NCBI RefSeq assembly: GCF_003345355.1
Contig: NZ_QQNB01000002.1
Location: 744,001-808,000, forward strand
Reading direction: 5' to 3'
DNA from: Sphingomonas aracearum
GTDB lineage: Bacteria; Pseudomonadota; Alphaproteobacteria; Sphingomonadales; Sphingomonadaceae
DNA length: 64,000 nt
Position 1 is the stretch's first letter. Each line of letters starts with the position of its first letter. The notes below the pieces were generated by a model that was not told the DNA's origin, ran no database searches, and saw only the letters and a list, made by a program, of their open reading frames with translations. A program made the position numbers and the translations under genes. Of this stretch, positions 8,506 through 16,488 are shown one piece after another.

Positions 8506-10974
8506 ATGAAGTTTTCTACCGTTTCCCGCCTCGTCCTGTCGTGCGCGCTGTGCGCCGGGGCTGCCTGGATCTCGCCTGCTCTTGCCCAGTCGGCGCCCGC
8601 CGACGAGGCAACCGAGGGGGACGAGATCATCGTAACCGGCCGCGCCGGCACGACCGAGCAGAAGAAGGTCGACGCCAGCTACGCGATCTCGACGATCTCG
8701 TCCGAGGAACTGCAGATGCGCGCGCCGATCGGGGTGGTCGAGGCGCTCAAGCAGGTGCCCGGCTTCTTCATCACCAACACCTCGGGCGAGGCGAGCAGCG
8801 GCGTGCGCGTCCGCGGCATCCCGAGCGACGGCTTCCAGACCGTCGCGCTGCTCGAGGACGGCATCGCGATTCAGGCCGATCCGGGGCTGGGCTGGCTCAA
8901 CGGCGACCAGTCGCTGCGCTACGACCAGACCGTCGAGCGCATCGAAGTGGTGCGCGGCGGCCCGTCGTCGATCTTCTATTCGAACGCGCCGGGCGCAGCG
9001 ATCAACTTCATCAGCCGCAAGGGCGGCGACACGCTCAAGGGCCTCGCCCGCTATGAGGCGGCCGATTATGGCTCGCATCGCGTCGACGGCTGGCTCGGCG
9101 GCCCGATCGGCGACTGGCGCTTCTTCGTCGGCGGCTATTACCGGCTCAACGACGGTCCGCGCAACGCCGGCTTCCGCCTCGGCGAAGGCGGCCAGATCCG
9201 CGCCAACCTGTCGCGCGACTTCGGTCGCGGCTCGGTCACCTTCGGGATCAAGCGGATCGACGAGCGCATCACCAACTGGGGCGGTGGTATCTACACCACC
9301 GATGCCAATGGCGACGCGATCGGCGTCCCCGGCTTCGATCCCAAACGCGACACGATCCAGGGGCCCGAGAGCCGCTATTTCGACTTCCGCACGCCCGACG
9401 GGACCTATGGCTTCGACAGCGGAGTCGGCTCGACCGTCAAGCTCACGCAGTACAGCTTCACCGGCGATTACGAACTCGCCGACAAGGTGAAGATCGAGCA
9501 GAACATCCGCTATCGCGAGAGCTGGACGCGCCGCAACAGCATCACGCCGTATAGCGTCTCGACGGCCTCGGCGCTGCTCAGCGGCAACTTCGGGGCGGCG
9601 GCGCCGGCCGGCAGCGGCCGCACGCTCGGCCTGGTTTATCGCGACAGCGGCGAGCACTACGACCTTGCCAACGCCAACGGCAACGGGCTCGCACTGGTCA
9701 ATCTCGCGCGCTCCTACACCACGCCGCTGAGCGAGTTCATCAGCGACACGCGCCTCGTCGCCAGCTTCGAGCTGGCCGGGACGCACAATTTCGCGTTCGG
9801 CGGCTATTACGCCAATGTCGACGAGGGCTTCGAGACCAACAGCGCCGCGATCCTCACCGAAGTCGCCGACCAGGCGCGCGTGCTCGACGCCTATGTCTAT
9901 GCCGCTAACGGCGCGCCATTGCTCAAGCTCACCGACAATGGCGTGGCCGCCTATGGCTCGGAGTGGAACAACGCGCAGGGCACGTCGGACACCTACGCCC
10001 TCTATGCCAGCGACGAGTGGCAGATCACCGACAAGCTGCGCCTCGACGGCGGCGTGCGCTGGGAGCGCATCGCGATCAAGGGCGAAGTGGAGGGCAAGCG
10101 CCGCGTCAATCTGGGCCAGAGCAGCACGGTCGCCGACGATTCGGTGACCACCGGCAACGGCGTGTTCACGCCCTACAAGCGCAGCTTCGACCGCACCGCC
10201 TGGACGGTCGGCGCGAACTACCAGTTCGAGCCGTGGTTCGGTGCCTTTGTGCGCTACACCGACACGTTCCGCCTGCCCAACATCTCGAGCTTCATCGGCA
10301 ATGCCGGCGCCGATCCGGTGATCCAGACGATGAACTTCATCGAGGGCGGGCTGAAATTCTCGCGGCGGGCCTTCGATCTTTACCTCACCGGCTTTCGCAC
10401 CAAGTACAACAGCTACGAGATTTCGGACTTCCGCAACATCAACGGCACGCTCACCCCGTTCCGCGTGCTTGGCGACACCCGCACCTGGGGCACCGAACTC
10501 GAGGCCGGCTGGCGCCCGACCACGTGGTTCGACCTCCACGCCGCCTGGACCTGGCAGGACGCACGGTTCACCGACTTCGTCTACACCAACAACGCCGGCG
10601 TGCTGACCGACTATTCCGATCACCGGATGAACGGGCTGCCGCACAACAGCTTCCGCGTCTCGCCGGCGTTCAACCTGTTCGGTTCCAAGCTACGCATCGA
10701 AAGCGACATCAACTATAGCGGCCAGCGCTACACCGACGTCGCCAACGAGATCAGCCTCAAGCCCTTCTGGGTGGTCGATCTCACCGCGAGCTACGAAGTG
10801 TCGCCCAACGTTCAGCTCAACCTGATCGTCAGCAACCTCACGAACGAGTTCGGGCTGGTGAACGGCAATCCGCGCGCCGGCACGATTGACAATGGCGAGG
10901 CAGGCCAGGCGATTTTCATCGGCAGCTCGCAGTTCCGCCGCAGCTTCCGCGGCGCGGTCACCTTCCGCTTCTGA
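8506..10974 (+). CDS. TonB-dependent outer-membrane receptor (locus 2)
   Basis: The 822-residue receptor starts at the ATG at 8506, giving a clean signal peptide (about residues 1-27, ending SPALAQ). It is followed by DEIIVTGRAG (TonB-box region), a plug with GVRVRGIPSDGFQTVALLED and ERIEVVRGGPSSIFY, and a barrel ending in the terminal Phe of AVTFRF. A longer frame from a TTG at 8497 adds only three residues. A terminator-like hairpin follows the stop by eight bases. The next genes encode a TetR regulator and an exported PHP hydrolase, and the receptor shares its upstream element with that hydrolase. This suggests a scavenging system in which hydrolase and receptor act on the same compound. 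Ligand unknown. Confidence 0.94.
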   Translation: MKFSTVSRLVLSCALCAGAAWISPALAQSAPADEATEGDEIIVTGRAGTTEQKKVDASYAISTISSEELQMRAPIGVVEALKQVPGFFITNTSGEASSGVRVRGIPSDGFQTVALLEDGIAIQADPGLGWLNGDQSLRYDQTVERIEVVRGGPSSIFYSNAPGAAINFISRKGGDTLKGLARYEAADYGSHRVDGWLGGPIGDWRFFVGGYYRLNDGPRNAGFRLGEGGQIRANLSRDFGRGSVTFGIKRIDERITNWGGGIYTTDANGDAIGVPGFDPKRDTIQGPESRYFDFRTPDGTYGFDSGVGSTVKLTQYSFTGDYELADKVKIEQNIRYRESWTRRNSITPYSVSTASALLSGNFGAAAPAGSGRTLGLVYRDSGEHYDLANANGNGLALVNLARSYTTPLSEFISDTRLVASFELAGTHNFAFGGYYANVDEGFETNSAAILTEVADQARVLDAYVYAANGAPLLKLTDNGVAAYGSEWNNAQGTSDTYALYASDEWQITDKLRLDGGVRWERIAIKGEVEGKRRVNLGQSSTVADDSVTTGNGVFTPYKRSFDRTAWTVGANYQFEPWFGAFVRYTDTFRLPNISSFIGNAGADPVIQTMNFIEGGLKFSRRAFDLYLTGFRTKYNSYEISDFRNINGTLTPFRVLGDTRTWGTELEAGWRPTTWFDLHAAWTWQDARFTDFVYTNNAGVLTDYSDHRMNGLPHNSFRVSPAFNLFGSKLRIESDINYSGQRYTDVANEISLKPFWVVDLTASYEVSPNVQLNLIVSNLTNEFGLVNGNPRAGTIDNGEAGQAIFIGSSQFRRSFRGAVTFRF

Positions 10975-10982
10975 TACGTACG

Positions 10983-11010
10983 GACCGGCACGCCTCAGGG
11001 CGTGCCGGTC
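10983..11010 (+). terminator. Rho-independent-like terminator after TonB receptor 2
   Basis: GACCGGCACGCC, loop TCAG, then GGCGTGCCGGTC form a perfect 12-base stem starting eight bases after the receptor stop. The tail is GCTTCC rather than a U-run, so it may act partly as a 3' stabilising stem. Confidence 0.7.
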
Positions 11011-11085
11011 GCTTCCATTGTCGCGGCGTGGTGGCGATGTTAGCCAGCCTCGCGAACGAGAACGACAACGGGAGAGTGAAAGCGC

Positions 11086-11757
11086 GTGACGGCATATCGC
11101 CATCCTCGACAGGAACGGTCGCGGCGAACCTTTGACGCGCTGCTCGACGCGACCGGCTATCTTCTCGCCGAGGTCGGTATCGAGCGCATCTCGACCAATC
11201 TGATCTGCGAGCGCGCCAAGGTCACGCCGCCCGCGCTCTACCGCTATTTCGACGACAAATATGCGATCCTGTTCGCGCTCGCCGAGCGGCTGATGCGGCG
11301 CCAGAACGTCGCGATGGAGGCGTGGGTGGCCGAATTTGCCGATCAGGGGATCGAGGCGCTCGCCAACAATATGATCGTGCTGCTTCAGACGATGTCGGAG
11401 ATCACCGGCAGCCAGCCCGGCGCGATCTGGATCATGCGCGCGCTGCGCTCGGTGCCGTCGCTCACACCGATCCGGCTCTATTCGCATAATTTCGTCACCG
11501 ATCTGCTGACCGACATCTTTTACCGCTATCTGCCGCAGGTCGACCGCGCGACGCTGCGCCGCCGCACCCGCCTGTCGGTCGAGATGGCCTATTCGATGGA
11601 CGAGATGTTCAAGGAAGAGGAGGCCGACCAGAATCTTGTGCTCGCCGATGCGGCTTTCGTGTTCCGATCGATGTTCAGCTTCCCCGAATATGGGTTGTGC
11701 CTGACTCCTGACGGCAGCGCGGTCGTGCGTTGTCACAAAAATGATAGCGATAGCTAG
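11086..11757 (+). CDS. TetR-family transcriptional regulator
   Basis: The 223-residue protein has the N-terminal TetR helix-turn-helix: RRTFDALLDATGYLLAEVG, then ICERAKVTPPALYRYFDDKY at about residues 46-65. An all-helical ligand-binding domain follows. The start is a GTG at 11086, with GGGAG about ten bases before it. It stands between a TonB receptor and a PHP-domain hydrolase on the same strand. The last 31 bases of the gene contain the element shared with the receptor promoter, so the hydrolase promoter lies inside this coding region. It is the natural candidate to bind both elements; that is inference. Confidence 0.9.
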   Translation: MTAYRHPRQERSRRTFDALLDATGYLLAEVGIERISTNLICERAKVTPPALYRYFDDKYAILFALAERLMRRQNVAMEAWVAEFADQGIEALANNMIVLLQTMSEITGSQPGAIWIMRALRSVPSLTPIRLYSHNFVTDLLTDIFYRYLPQVDRATLRRRTRLSVEMAYSMDEMFKEEEADQNLVLADAAFVFRSMFSFPEYGLCLTPDGSAVVRCHKNDSDS

Positions 11758-11760
11758 TAT
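11727..11760 (+). promoter_or_regulatory. Shared promoter/operator element, copy B (before PHP hydrolase)
   Basis: GCGTTGTCACAAAAATGATA at 11727-11746 is the partner of copy A at 8439. TTGTCA (11730-11735) and TAGTAT (11755-11760) again lie 19 bases apart, and the second hexamer ends 31 bases before the ATG at 11792. The element overlaps the last codons of the tetR-type gene. Confidence 0.6.
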
Positions 11761-11791
11761 CCAGCCGGCCGAAGTAGGGTCGGAGTAGGCA

Positions 11792-12958
11792 ATGATCGTC
11801 ACGTCACGCAGCAGATGGGTTTTCGCGGCAGCGCTCGCGATGGTCGCCTTGCCGGCCGCGACGGAACCCGCGATCCCGCCGGTTGCCAGCCTGAGCGACG
11901 GCGTCTGGATGAAGGGCGATCTCCATATCCATTCGCGCCACAGCACCGATTCGTCGAACAACAGCGAGGCTACGATCATTGGCTTTGCCGAGCAGGCCGG
12001 CTTCGATTTCCTTGGCATCACCGATCACGACAATCACGTGAACGGCGACGTCGCGCATCATACGTGGAGCGATCCCGAGTTCCGCTCGGACAAGCTCGTA
12101 CTGCTCTACGGCGCCGAATGGACGACCAATCGCGGCCACGGCAACGTCTTCTCGGCCAGGCTCTATGATCATCAGGCGCTGTTTGACATCCGCGACGCGC
12201 GCGATGCGAAGATCCTGGCGCTCAAGCGTAAGCTCGGCGTGCACCTCTCGGCCAACCATCCGAGCGGCAAGGATCATTTCGGCTTCTCGTTCGACATGGT
12301 CGACTCAATCGAGGTGTGGAACTCGGTGCTCTGGCCGCGCAATGTCGAGGCGCTGATGATCTGGGACGACATGCTGCGCACCGGCCGGAAGATCACGGGC
12401 CGCGGCGGCAGCGATTCGCACCACGGCACGCCGCCGAGCCCCGACAAGGCGACCAAGAACAGCATGGAGCGCACCGCCAACTATGTTGGCACGCCGACGA
12501 CCTGGGTGTTCGCGACAGCGAAGACGCCGGAGGCGGTGGTCGCCGCGCTGGACAACGGCCGCGTTTCGATCAGCGCCAGCCCCTACGGTCCGCGCGTCGA
12601 GCTCACCGCCGATCGCGACGGCGATGGCCGGGCGGACATGATGATGGGCGACAATGTCAAAGCGAGCGGCAAGCCGGTGCGCTTCGAGGTGCGGCTCGTG
12701 GGCGGAAAGCTGGCCGATGCCACCTACATCGTCCGGGTGATCCGGAACGGCGAGAAGTTTGCCGAATATCCCGCGAGCGGCGCCGGGCCGGTGGTGCGCT
12801 TCGCGGACACGCCGCCCGCCGGCGAGCGCTCCTATTATCGTGTCGAGGTCGAGGGGCCGCAGACTCCGTATCCGCAAGTGCCCAACGCCGCCGGGGTGGC
12901 CGGCAAGATGGTCGCGCTCTCCAATCCGGTTTTCTTCAACTTCGATCCGACGTTTTAG
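11792..12958 (+). CDS. Exported CehA/McbA-type PHP-domain metallohydrolase
   Basis: The 388-residue protein begins with a signal-peptide-like segment (MIVTSRSRWVFAAALAMVAL, then PAA). Its PHP (polymerase and histidinol phosphatase) domain shows the metal-binding blocks GDLHIHSRHS (about 42-51), FLGITDHDNH, HLSANHPSG and RGGSDSHHG. This set and order match the CehA/McbA family, some members of which hydrolyse carbaryl-type carbamates, while others are probably phosphoesterases. A C-terminal beta-rich region (about 270-388) may bind substrate or envelope. Export places it in the periplasm or outside, ahead of the TonB receptor with which it shares a promoter-like element. The true substrate is unknown. 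Confidence 0.88.
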   Translation: MIVTSRSRWVFAAALAMVALPAATEPAIPPVASLSDGVWMKGDLHIHSRHSTDSSNNSEATIIGFAEQAGFDFLGITDHDNHVNGDVAHHTWSDPEFRSDKLVLLYGAEWTTNRGHGNVFSARLYDHQALFDIRDARDAKILALKRKLGVHLSANHPSGKDHFGFSFDMVDSIEVWNSVLWPRNVEALMIWDDMLRTGRKITGRGGSDSHHGTPPSPDKATKNSMERTANYVGTPTTWVFATAKTPEAVVAALDNGRVSISASPYGPRVELTADRDGDGRADMMMGDNVKASGKPVRFEVRLVGGKLADATYIVRVIRNGEKFAEYPASGAGPVVRFADTPPAGERSYYRVEVEGPQTPYPQVPNAAGVAGKMVALSNPVFFNFDPTF

Positions 12959-13355
12959 CCGGCCGGCAAACTTAACATCAAGCATAGGCCTCGTGCCCAA
13001 GGCCGCCAATTTACCGCCATCAAATCACGCTGGCCATCTCCTCGGATCGCTCCTCTAAATCGCGCGAATTTGCGCCGCCGCAGCCTTGAAGTCGCACCCT
13101 GGACGCTTTCCAGGCGCAAAGACCCAGCGCGCACCGTCGGCAGCGTCTATAGACGCCCACACTGCGACCCAAGCCCCAGCAAGATCACCGAATTTGTAAA
13201 GAGGCTTTGTCAGCGTCGGGACGCTGTGGCGGAGACGGAGGCCGTCTAACCCACTCCTTCTAAGTCGCTCATATCGCGTGAATATTTGCCGCTTTCGGCA
13301 GGCATCTTTTTTCCGTTTCCCCCACCGCTTCCTCCCCGATGCGCTCCACAATCAA
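12959..13355. other. Intergenic stretch at the island's distal edge
   Basis: No convincing gene is seen. A minus-strand open frame (13055-13351) gives a 98-residue translation without recognisable motifs, and it reads through the att-like repeat at 13226-13241, so I do not call it. Base composition is more AT-rich than the flanking genes. The stretch holds the junction between the PHP module and the tRNA-Ser island. Confidence 0.5.
13226..13241. repeat. Distal att site of the tRNA-Ser island
   Basis: GTGGCGGAGACGGAGG is an exact 16-base copy of 19230-19245, which covers the encoded CCA, acceptor stem and start of the T-arm of tRNA-Ser. Orientation is direct, as expected for attL/attR left by a tyrosine integrase that uses a tRNA 3' end. 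Confidence 0.8.
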
Positions 13356-13955
13356 TTACATGATGTCAGCGGGCTTGGTCCGAGCCTTTGCTTGCGCGAG
13401 CGCGCTGGTGTCCCGGTAAGTGACTGACATGCGCCGGGTCGTGAGGTCGGGCGAGAGCAGCGTCACGCTCCGATTGCCAAGTGTCCATTCGACCTCTTGT
13501 TGGGGGAACGTAGCGCCAGATTGAACTTGAAACGCGCGGGTGGCGCGGTGGGTCGGCGCTCCGAAGCGGGTCACCAGGCTTTCTTCCACGACGCCCGCGC
13601 TCGTCTGATCCATGTAGGCTTCGATAAGGGCCAGCTTGCCTCCGGCGTAATGAAACATGACGGTTGCCTGTCGCTCCGCGTCGAGGGCAAGGTCTGATCG
13701 GACCCAGCTAGAACCGATCTGCTCTTCGAATGAGCAGGCGACCATTGAAGGGTAAGCAGCAACCATCCAGGCAGGCGCGCCTTCGTCGTCGCTGCACCGG
13801 ACGCGCCGGGGACCATACTTGCCGGGGTCTAGTGGTTGCGACCGCAGTTCAGCAATCGGCGAGCCAAGGACATAGTTCTTCAAGCCAACCGGTTGTGCGG
13901 CAGCAGCTACAGCCGACCACCAAACGAGAAGCGCGGCAAGTCCAGTCCACTTCAT
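13356..13955 (-). CDS. Hypothetical exported protein of the island
   Basis: The 199-residue protein starts at 13955 with AAGGGGA upstream and has a clear signal peptide (MKWTGLAALLVWWSAVAAAA, cleavage before Q). The mature part is mixed alpha/beta with two cysteines (RVRCSDDEG and MVACSFEE), which could form a disulfide in the periplasm. I do not recognise a family; a fragment such as GKLALIEAYMDQ resembles small periplasmic domains found in many proteobacterial proteins of unknown role. The frame is open upstream to 14042, but the signal peptide fixes the start. It is the last gene before the distal att repeat and may be cargo. Confidence 0.7.
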   Translation of the reverse strand: MKWTGLAALLVWWSAVAAAAQPVGLKNYVLGSPIAELRSQPLDPGKYGPRRVRCSDDEGAPAWMVAAYPSMVACSFEEQIGSSWVRSDLALDAERQATVMFHYAGGKLALIEAYMDQTSAGVVEESLVTRFGAPTHRATRAFQVQSGATFPQQEVEWTLGNRSVTLLSPDLTTRRMSVTYRDTSALAQAKARTKPADIM

Positions 13956-14028
13956 GCTTTTCCCCTTCTTCGTTGCCGCTCCCCTTTTACGCTCGCCTTC
14001 GGATTTCGCCACCGGCGACGCCGCCGTC

Positions 14029-14598
14029 CTATAGCCGGTCATCCCCCGTCATCGACTGAATGACTACGCCGCCGCCGCTGCGCGCCTCGCCTGCGCCGTC
14101 GCGCCAGCCGCCCCGCGTCCGCAGCCAGAAGCGGGTCATGGCGGGGTCATCGCCGCTGGTGGCGAGCCGGAAGGCGACCGCCGCGACCACTGCCATCTGC
14201 CGCTGCCTGCCGAGCGCGAGTTCGTGCCGGAAGTGCTTGCGGAGCGTCGCCGGGTCCATCGGCGGCTGCATCAGCTTGGCGATATCGCACTGCCGGACCC
14301 CGGCCGCCATCAGGTCGAGAACCTGCGCGCGGGCCTGCGCCATCGCCTCGCCCTCGGTCTGCTCCCGTTGCCCTTCGCCCGGCACGTCGATGATGCGGCG
14401 GGCAGGCCGCCAGCGGTTCCAGCCCGCCATGCGGGGGAGGTTCGCCGCGCTGGTGAGCCGCCGCCCATCGCCGGGCTTGGACCGGGGCGGAGCCGCCGCG
14501 CGCTTCGCCCTCTCCGTGTCGCGCTTGGGCGGCGGAATGGACCGGACGGCGCGCTTCTCCCCCTGTAGGCGGGACGCCGCTACCCGGTCACCCGGCAT
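14029..14598 (-). CDS. Phage-type helix-turn-helix protein (small-terminase-like or regulator)
   Basis: The 189-residue protein starts at an ATG that overlaps the upstream stop (ATGA at 14595-14598). The N-terminal third is basic and disordered. The C-terminal part carries a helix-turn-helix-like stretch: VLDLMAAGVRQCDIAKLM, then DPATLRKHFRHELALGRQRQ. It is followed by VAFRLATSGDDPAMTRFWLR and TRGGW. Proteins with this ending (many phage hypotheticals next to terminase genes) recur in prophages, so a DNA-recognition role in packaging or regulation is possible. No large terminase subunit is nearby. It is the fourth gene of an overlapping set running from 15797 downward. Confidence 0.7.
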   Translation of the reverse strand: MPGDRVAASRLQGEKRAVRSIPPPKRDTERAKRAAAPPRSKPGDGRRLTSAANLPRMAGWNRWRPARRIIDVPGEGQREQTEGEAMAQARAQVLDLMAAGVRQCDIAKLMQPPMDPATLRKHFRHELALGRQRQMAVVAAVAFRLATSGDDPAMTRFWLRTRGGWRDGAGEARSGGGVVIQSMTGDDRL

Positions 14599-15224
14599 CA
14601 GGCGTTCAGGCCCGGATACTCGACGCCGCCGAACATGCTGCCGCCGGTGCCCCAGGCGGAGCCGTAGGCGCGCGGCAGGGGAAGGTTGATGCTGCCGATG
14701 GTGGCGAGGGTGCCGCCGCTGACCATGAAGTTCGCCGGGACGCCGCGCCCCTGCGCTTCGGCGGTCGCCGGAATGCCCGCTGCCTCGCACTCCGCGTTGC
14801 AGTCGGCGATGCGCTTGGCGAGGCCGGTCAGTTCGCGGACCAGGGCGGGGTAGCGGTCGGCAATCTCCGCCGCCAGTTCGTCGCGCGCCTCCCGCGCGGC
14901 CTCCTGCTGCGCCGCCCGCCGGGCGCGCTCTTCGGCTTCGCGCAGATCGGCGACGCGGATGCGGAGCGCCGAACAGGCGGCGTCCAGCCGGTCGCTGCGG
15001 AAGCGCAGGTCGCCAGCCTCGGCCCGCTTGGCCTGCGCCTGGGCGAGCGTGAGCGAAGGCGACAGCGCCTCGGTGTCGAGCGCGTCCGCCTGCTGCTCCA
15101 GCGACCGGAACTCGGTTTCGGCTTCCTCCAGCACCGCGCTCGCATCGGTGGACGTGAGGGCGTCCGTGCCGGTCAGCGCGGCGGCGATGCGCTCATCCAG
15201 CGCGGGCACGGCGTCAGCGAACAT
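14598..15224 (-). CDS. Hypothetical coiled-coil protein of the island
   Basis: The 208-residue protein is read from the ATG at 15224, which overlaps the end of the preceding gene. Residues from about 40 to 150 are rich in Ala, Glu, Arg and Leu with heptad spacing, for instance VLEEAETEFRSLEQQADALD and LREAEERARRAAQQEAAREA, so a long coiled coil is likely. A Gly-rich tail (SGGTLATIGSINLPLPRAYG onward) follows. No enzymatic motif is seen. It resembles phage structural or scaffold-like hypotheticals in architecture only. It is translationally coupled to genes on both sides. Confidence 0.68.
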   Translation of the reverse strand: MFADAVPALDERIAAALTGTDALTSTDASAVLEEAETEFRSLEQQADALDTEALSPSLTLAQAQAKRAEAGDLRFRSDRLDAACSALRIRVADLREAEERARRAAQQEAAREARDELAAEIADRYPALVRELTGLAKRIADCNAECEAAGIPATAEAQGRGVPANFMVSGGTLATIGSINLPLPRAYGSAWGTGGSMFGGVEYPGLNA

Positions 15225-15516
15225 TGCGGCCTCCAGCAGCGGCGGCTTCGTTGCGGAGCGCGCGCAAAGCGACCAGTTCGCCGTTCCGGTAGTCGGCCCC
15301 GGCCTGCTCCGTCGCGGCAGCGAACTGCTGGCGCTGGCGCTCCAGGTAACCGGCCCGGACGGCGGCGGCGACATGGCCGATGCTCCAGCCGAGCGCGTCG
15401 GGCTGCGACCGGGTGCGAAGTTCATGGTCCCGCCGGGCGCGCGCGATGGCCGCCTCGCCTTCGGGGCTTCCCATGAAGGCGAGTTCCTCCGCCGACAGGC
15501 CAGCCATCTCGATCAT
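15214..15516 (-). CDS. Hypothetical small protein of the island
   Basis: The 100-residue protein begins at the ATG at 15516 with GGAG seven bases upstream; an inner ATG three codons later is possible. It contains MAGLSAEELAFMGSPEGEAA, an amphipathic helix, then a helical run with YLERQRQQFAAATEQAGADY. No domain is recognised. It overlaps its neighbours on both sides by a few bases (ATGA with the upstream gene), so it belongs to the island's minus-strand operon. Confidence 0.68.
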   Translation of the reverse strand: MIEMAGLSAEELAFMGSPEGEAAIARARRDHELRTRSQPDALGWSIGHVAAAVRAGYLERQRQQFAAATEQAGADYRNGELVALRALRNEAAAAGGRNVR

Positions 15517-15797
15517 GCGTCGCTCCTTTCCAGTGCGTAGTGCAGCCGCCGCAGGTAGCCTTCGACCGTCAGGCCCGAGCGCGCCGCCTCGCTGCCGATG
15601 GCGGCGGCCATGCTGCCGTCGATGATGGTCAGCCGTCCGGTGTCCGTGCAACGAAGGGTGCGCCCGGCGAGCGGCGGGGCCGGGGGTGGACCTCGCCGGG
15701 CGCTGTCGCGGAACGAGAAGGGAAGACTGACCTTCTCGCCATCGCGAACCGTGTTGCTGTCATTGCCCTCTTGGGCGTTGTCGGTCGTGCTGCTCAC
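15513..15797 (-). CDS. Hypothetical small protein, first gene of the island's minus-strand operon
   Basis: The 94-residue frame runs from a GTG at 15797, with no strong ribosome site, to a stop that overlaps the next ATG. The central part is Pro/Arg-rich. The C-terminal 40 residues (RLTIIDGSMAAAIGSEAARS, then GLTVEGYLRRLHYALER) look like a compact helical domain. Function unknown. The coupling to 15516 is the main evidence that it is expressed; the exact start is uncertain. Confidence 0.6.
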   Translation of the reverse strand: MSSTTDNAQEGNDSNTVRDGEKVSLPFSFRDSARRGPPPAPPLAGRTLRCTDTGRLTIIDGSMAAAIGSEAARSGLTVEGYLRRLHYALERSDA

Positions 15798-15911
15798 CGA
15801 GACGGCCTACCGCACCGGGCGATCGGAAGTTTAGGGACGAAACCCAAGGACAAGTCGGCGCTGGCATGGCACCAGTGAGTCTCCTACCTTTTCACGCAGG
15901 AGGTTTTGCTG

Positions 15912-16115
15912 ATGGCGAATATGTTCAACCAGGGTGACGTTGTGGTGCTCAAATCGGGTGGCCCGCCCATGACCGTTGATGAGGTTCCGGGCGAAACTCC
16001 AGATGGCCGGACCCGAAAGACCTATCTCTGCCGATGGTTCAAAGGCGCGACTGCCGACTCCGGCAACTATGCCGAGCACCTGCTTCAAAAATACACGCCA
16101 CCGGCAAAGAAATGA
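15912..16115 (+). CDS. YodC-like DUF2158 protein
   Basis: The 67-residue protein starts at the ATG at 15912 behind a strong AGGAGG at 15898-15903. The pattern MANMFNQGDVVVLKSGGPPM then TVDEV, and later YLCRWFKGA, is the DUF2158 (YodC) small beta-barrel domain. It is found widely in mobile elements and near toxin or defence genes, with no established activity. Its stop overlaps the next ATG (ATGA), forming a two-gene operon divergent from the 15797 operon. Confidence 0.82.
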   Translation: MANMFNQGDVVVLKSGGPPMTVDEVPGETPDGRTRKTYLCRWFKGATADSGNYAEHLLQKYTPPAKK

Positions 16116-16369
16116 CGCGTCAGGACGCAGCGGATTGGATGCTCGCGCAGTTCGAGGCGAAGCGGTTCCTCTATCAGGAGGAGGCCGCCACCCACCTCCT
16201 TCACCTGCACGATGAAGAGGTGGCCTATTACGATGCAAACGGGAACGTGTGCGTCGATAAACAGGTGCTCGCCCTCTTCAACAAGCTGACCCCTGACGTC
16301 GTGTACGAGCGCGCCGCGAAGTTCTGGCGAGACCGGTTGCCTTCCGATCAACCGGGAAGGCAGCAGTAG
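16112..16369 (+). CDS. DUF6953-like small protein
   Basis: The 85-residue protein starts by overlapping the DUF2158 gene's stop by four bases. The blocks AADWMLAQFEAKRFLYQEEA, YYDANGNVCVDKQVLALFNK and VVYERAAKFWRDRLPSDQPG, in that order, match a family of small bacterial proteins of unknown role that I recall as DUF6953. No catalytic residues are known to me. Its pairing with DUF2158 in an island suggests accessory or defence cargo, but this is only association. Confidence 0.72.
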   Translation: MTRQDAADWMLAQFEAKRFLYQEEAATHLLHLHDEEVAYYDANGNVCVDKQVLALFNKLTPDVVYERAAKFWRDRLPSDQPGRQQ

Positions 16370-16488
16370 GCGGGCATCTATCCGGGTGACCCGGCCCCGC
16401 CAGGAGGCCGCCAGAGCGCCGCGCGTCGCGGGAGGCCCCGGAGGTCCGGCGCGACCCGCCTTGCGGCCCTGCGGCGGCGCGGCCCGGC

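Noticed and set aside
7951..10644. 897-codon minus-strand frame across TonB receptor 2
   Set aside because: Only its last about 50 codons are meaningful (the SDR remnant); the rest is antisense to the receptor.
713..11760. CGTTGTCAC seen at the LacI operator and at both shared promoter elements
   Set aside because: Only nine bases in common. The other two sites lack the TGACA arm, so I do not assign them to the LacI regulator.
13055..13351. 98-codon minus-strand frame at the island edge
   Set aside because: It runs through the att-like repeat, has no motif and no clear ribosome site.
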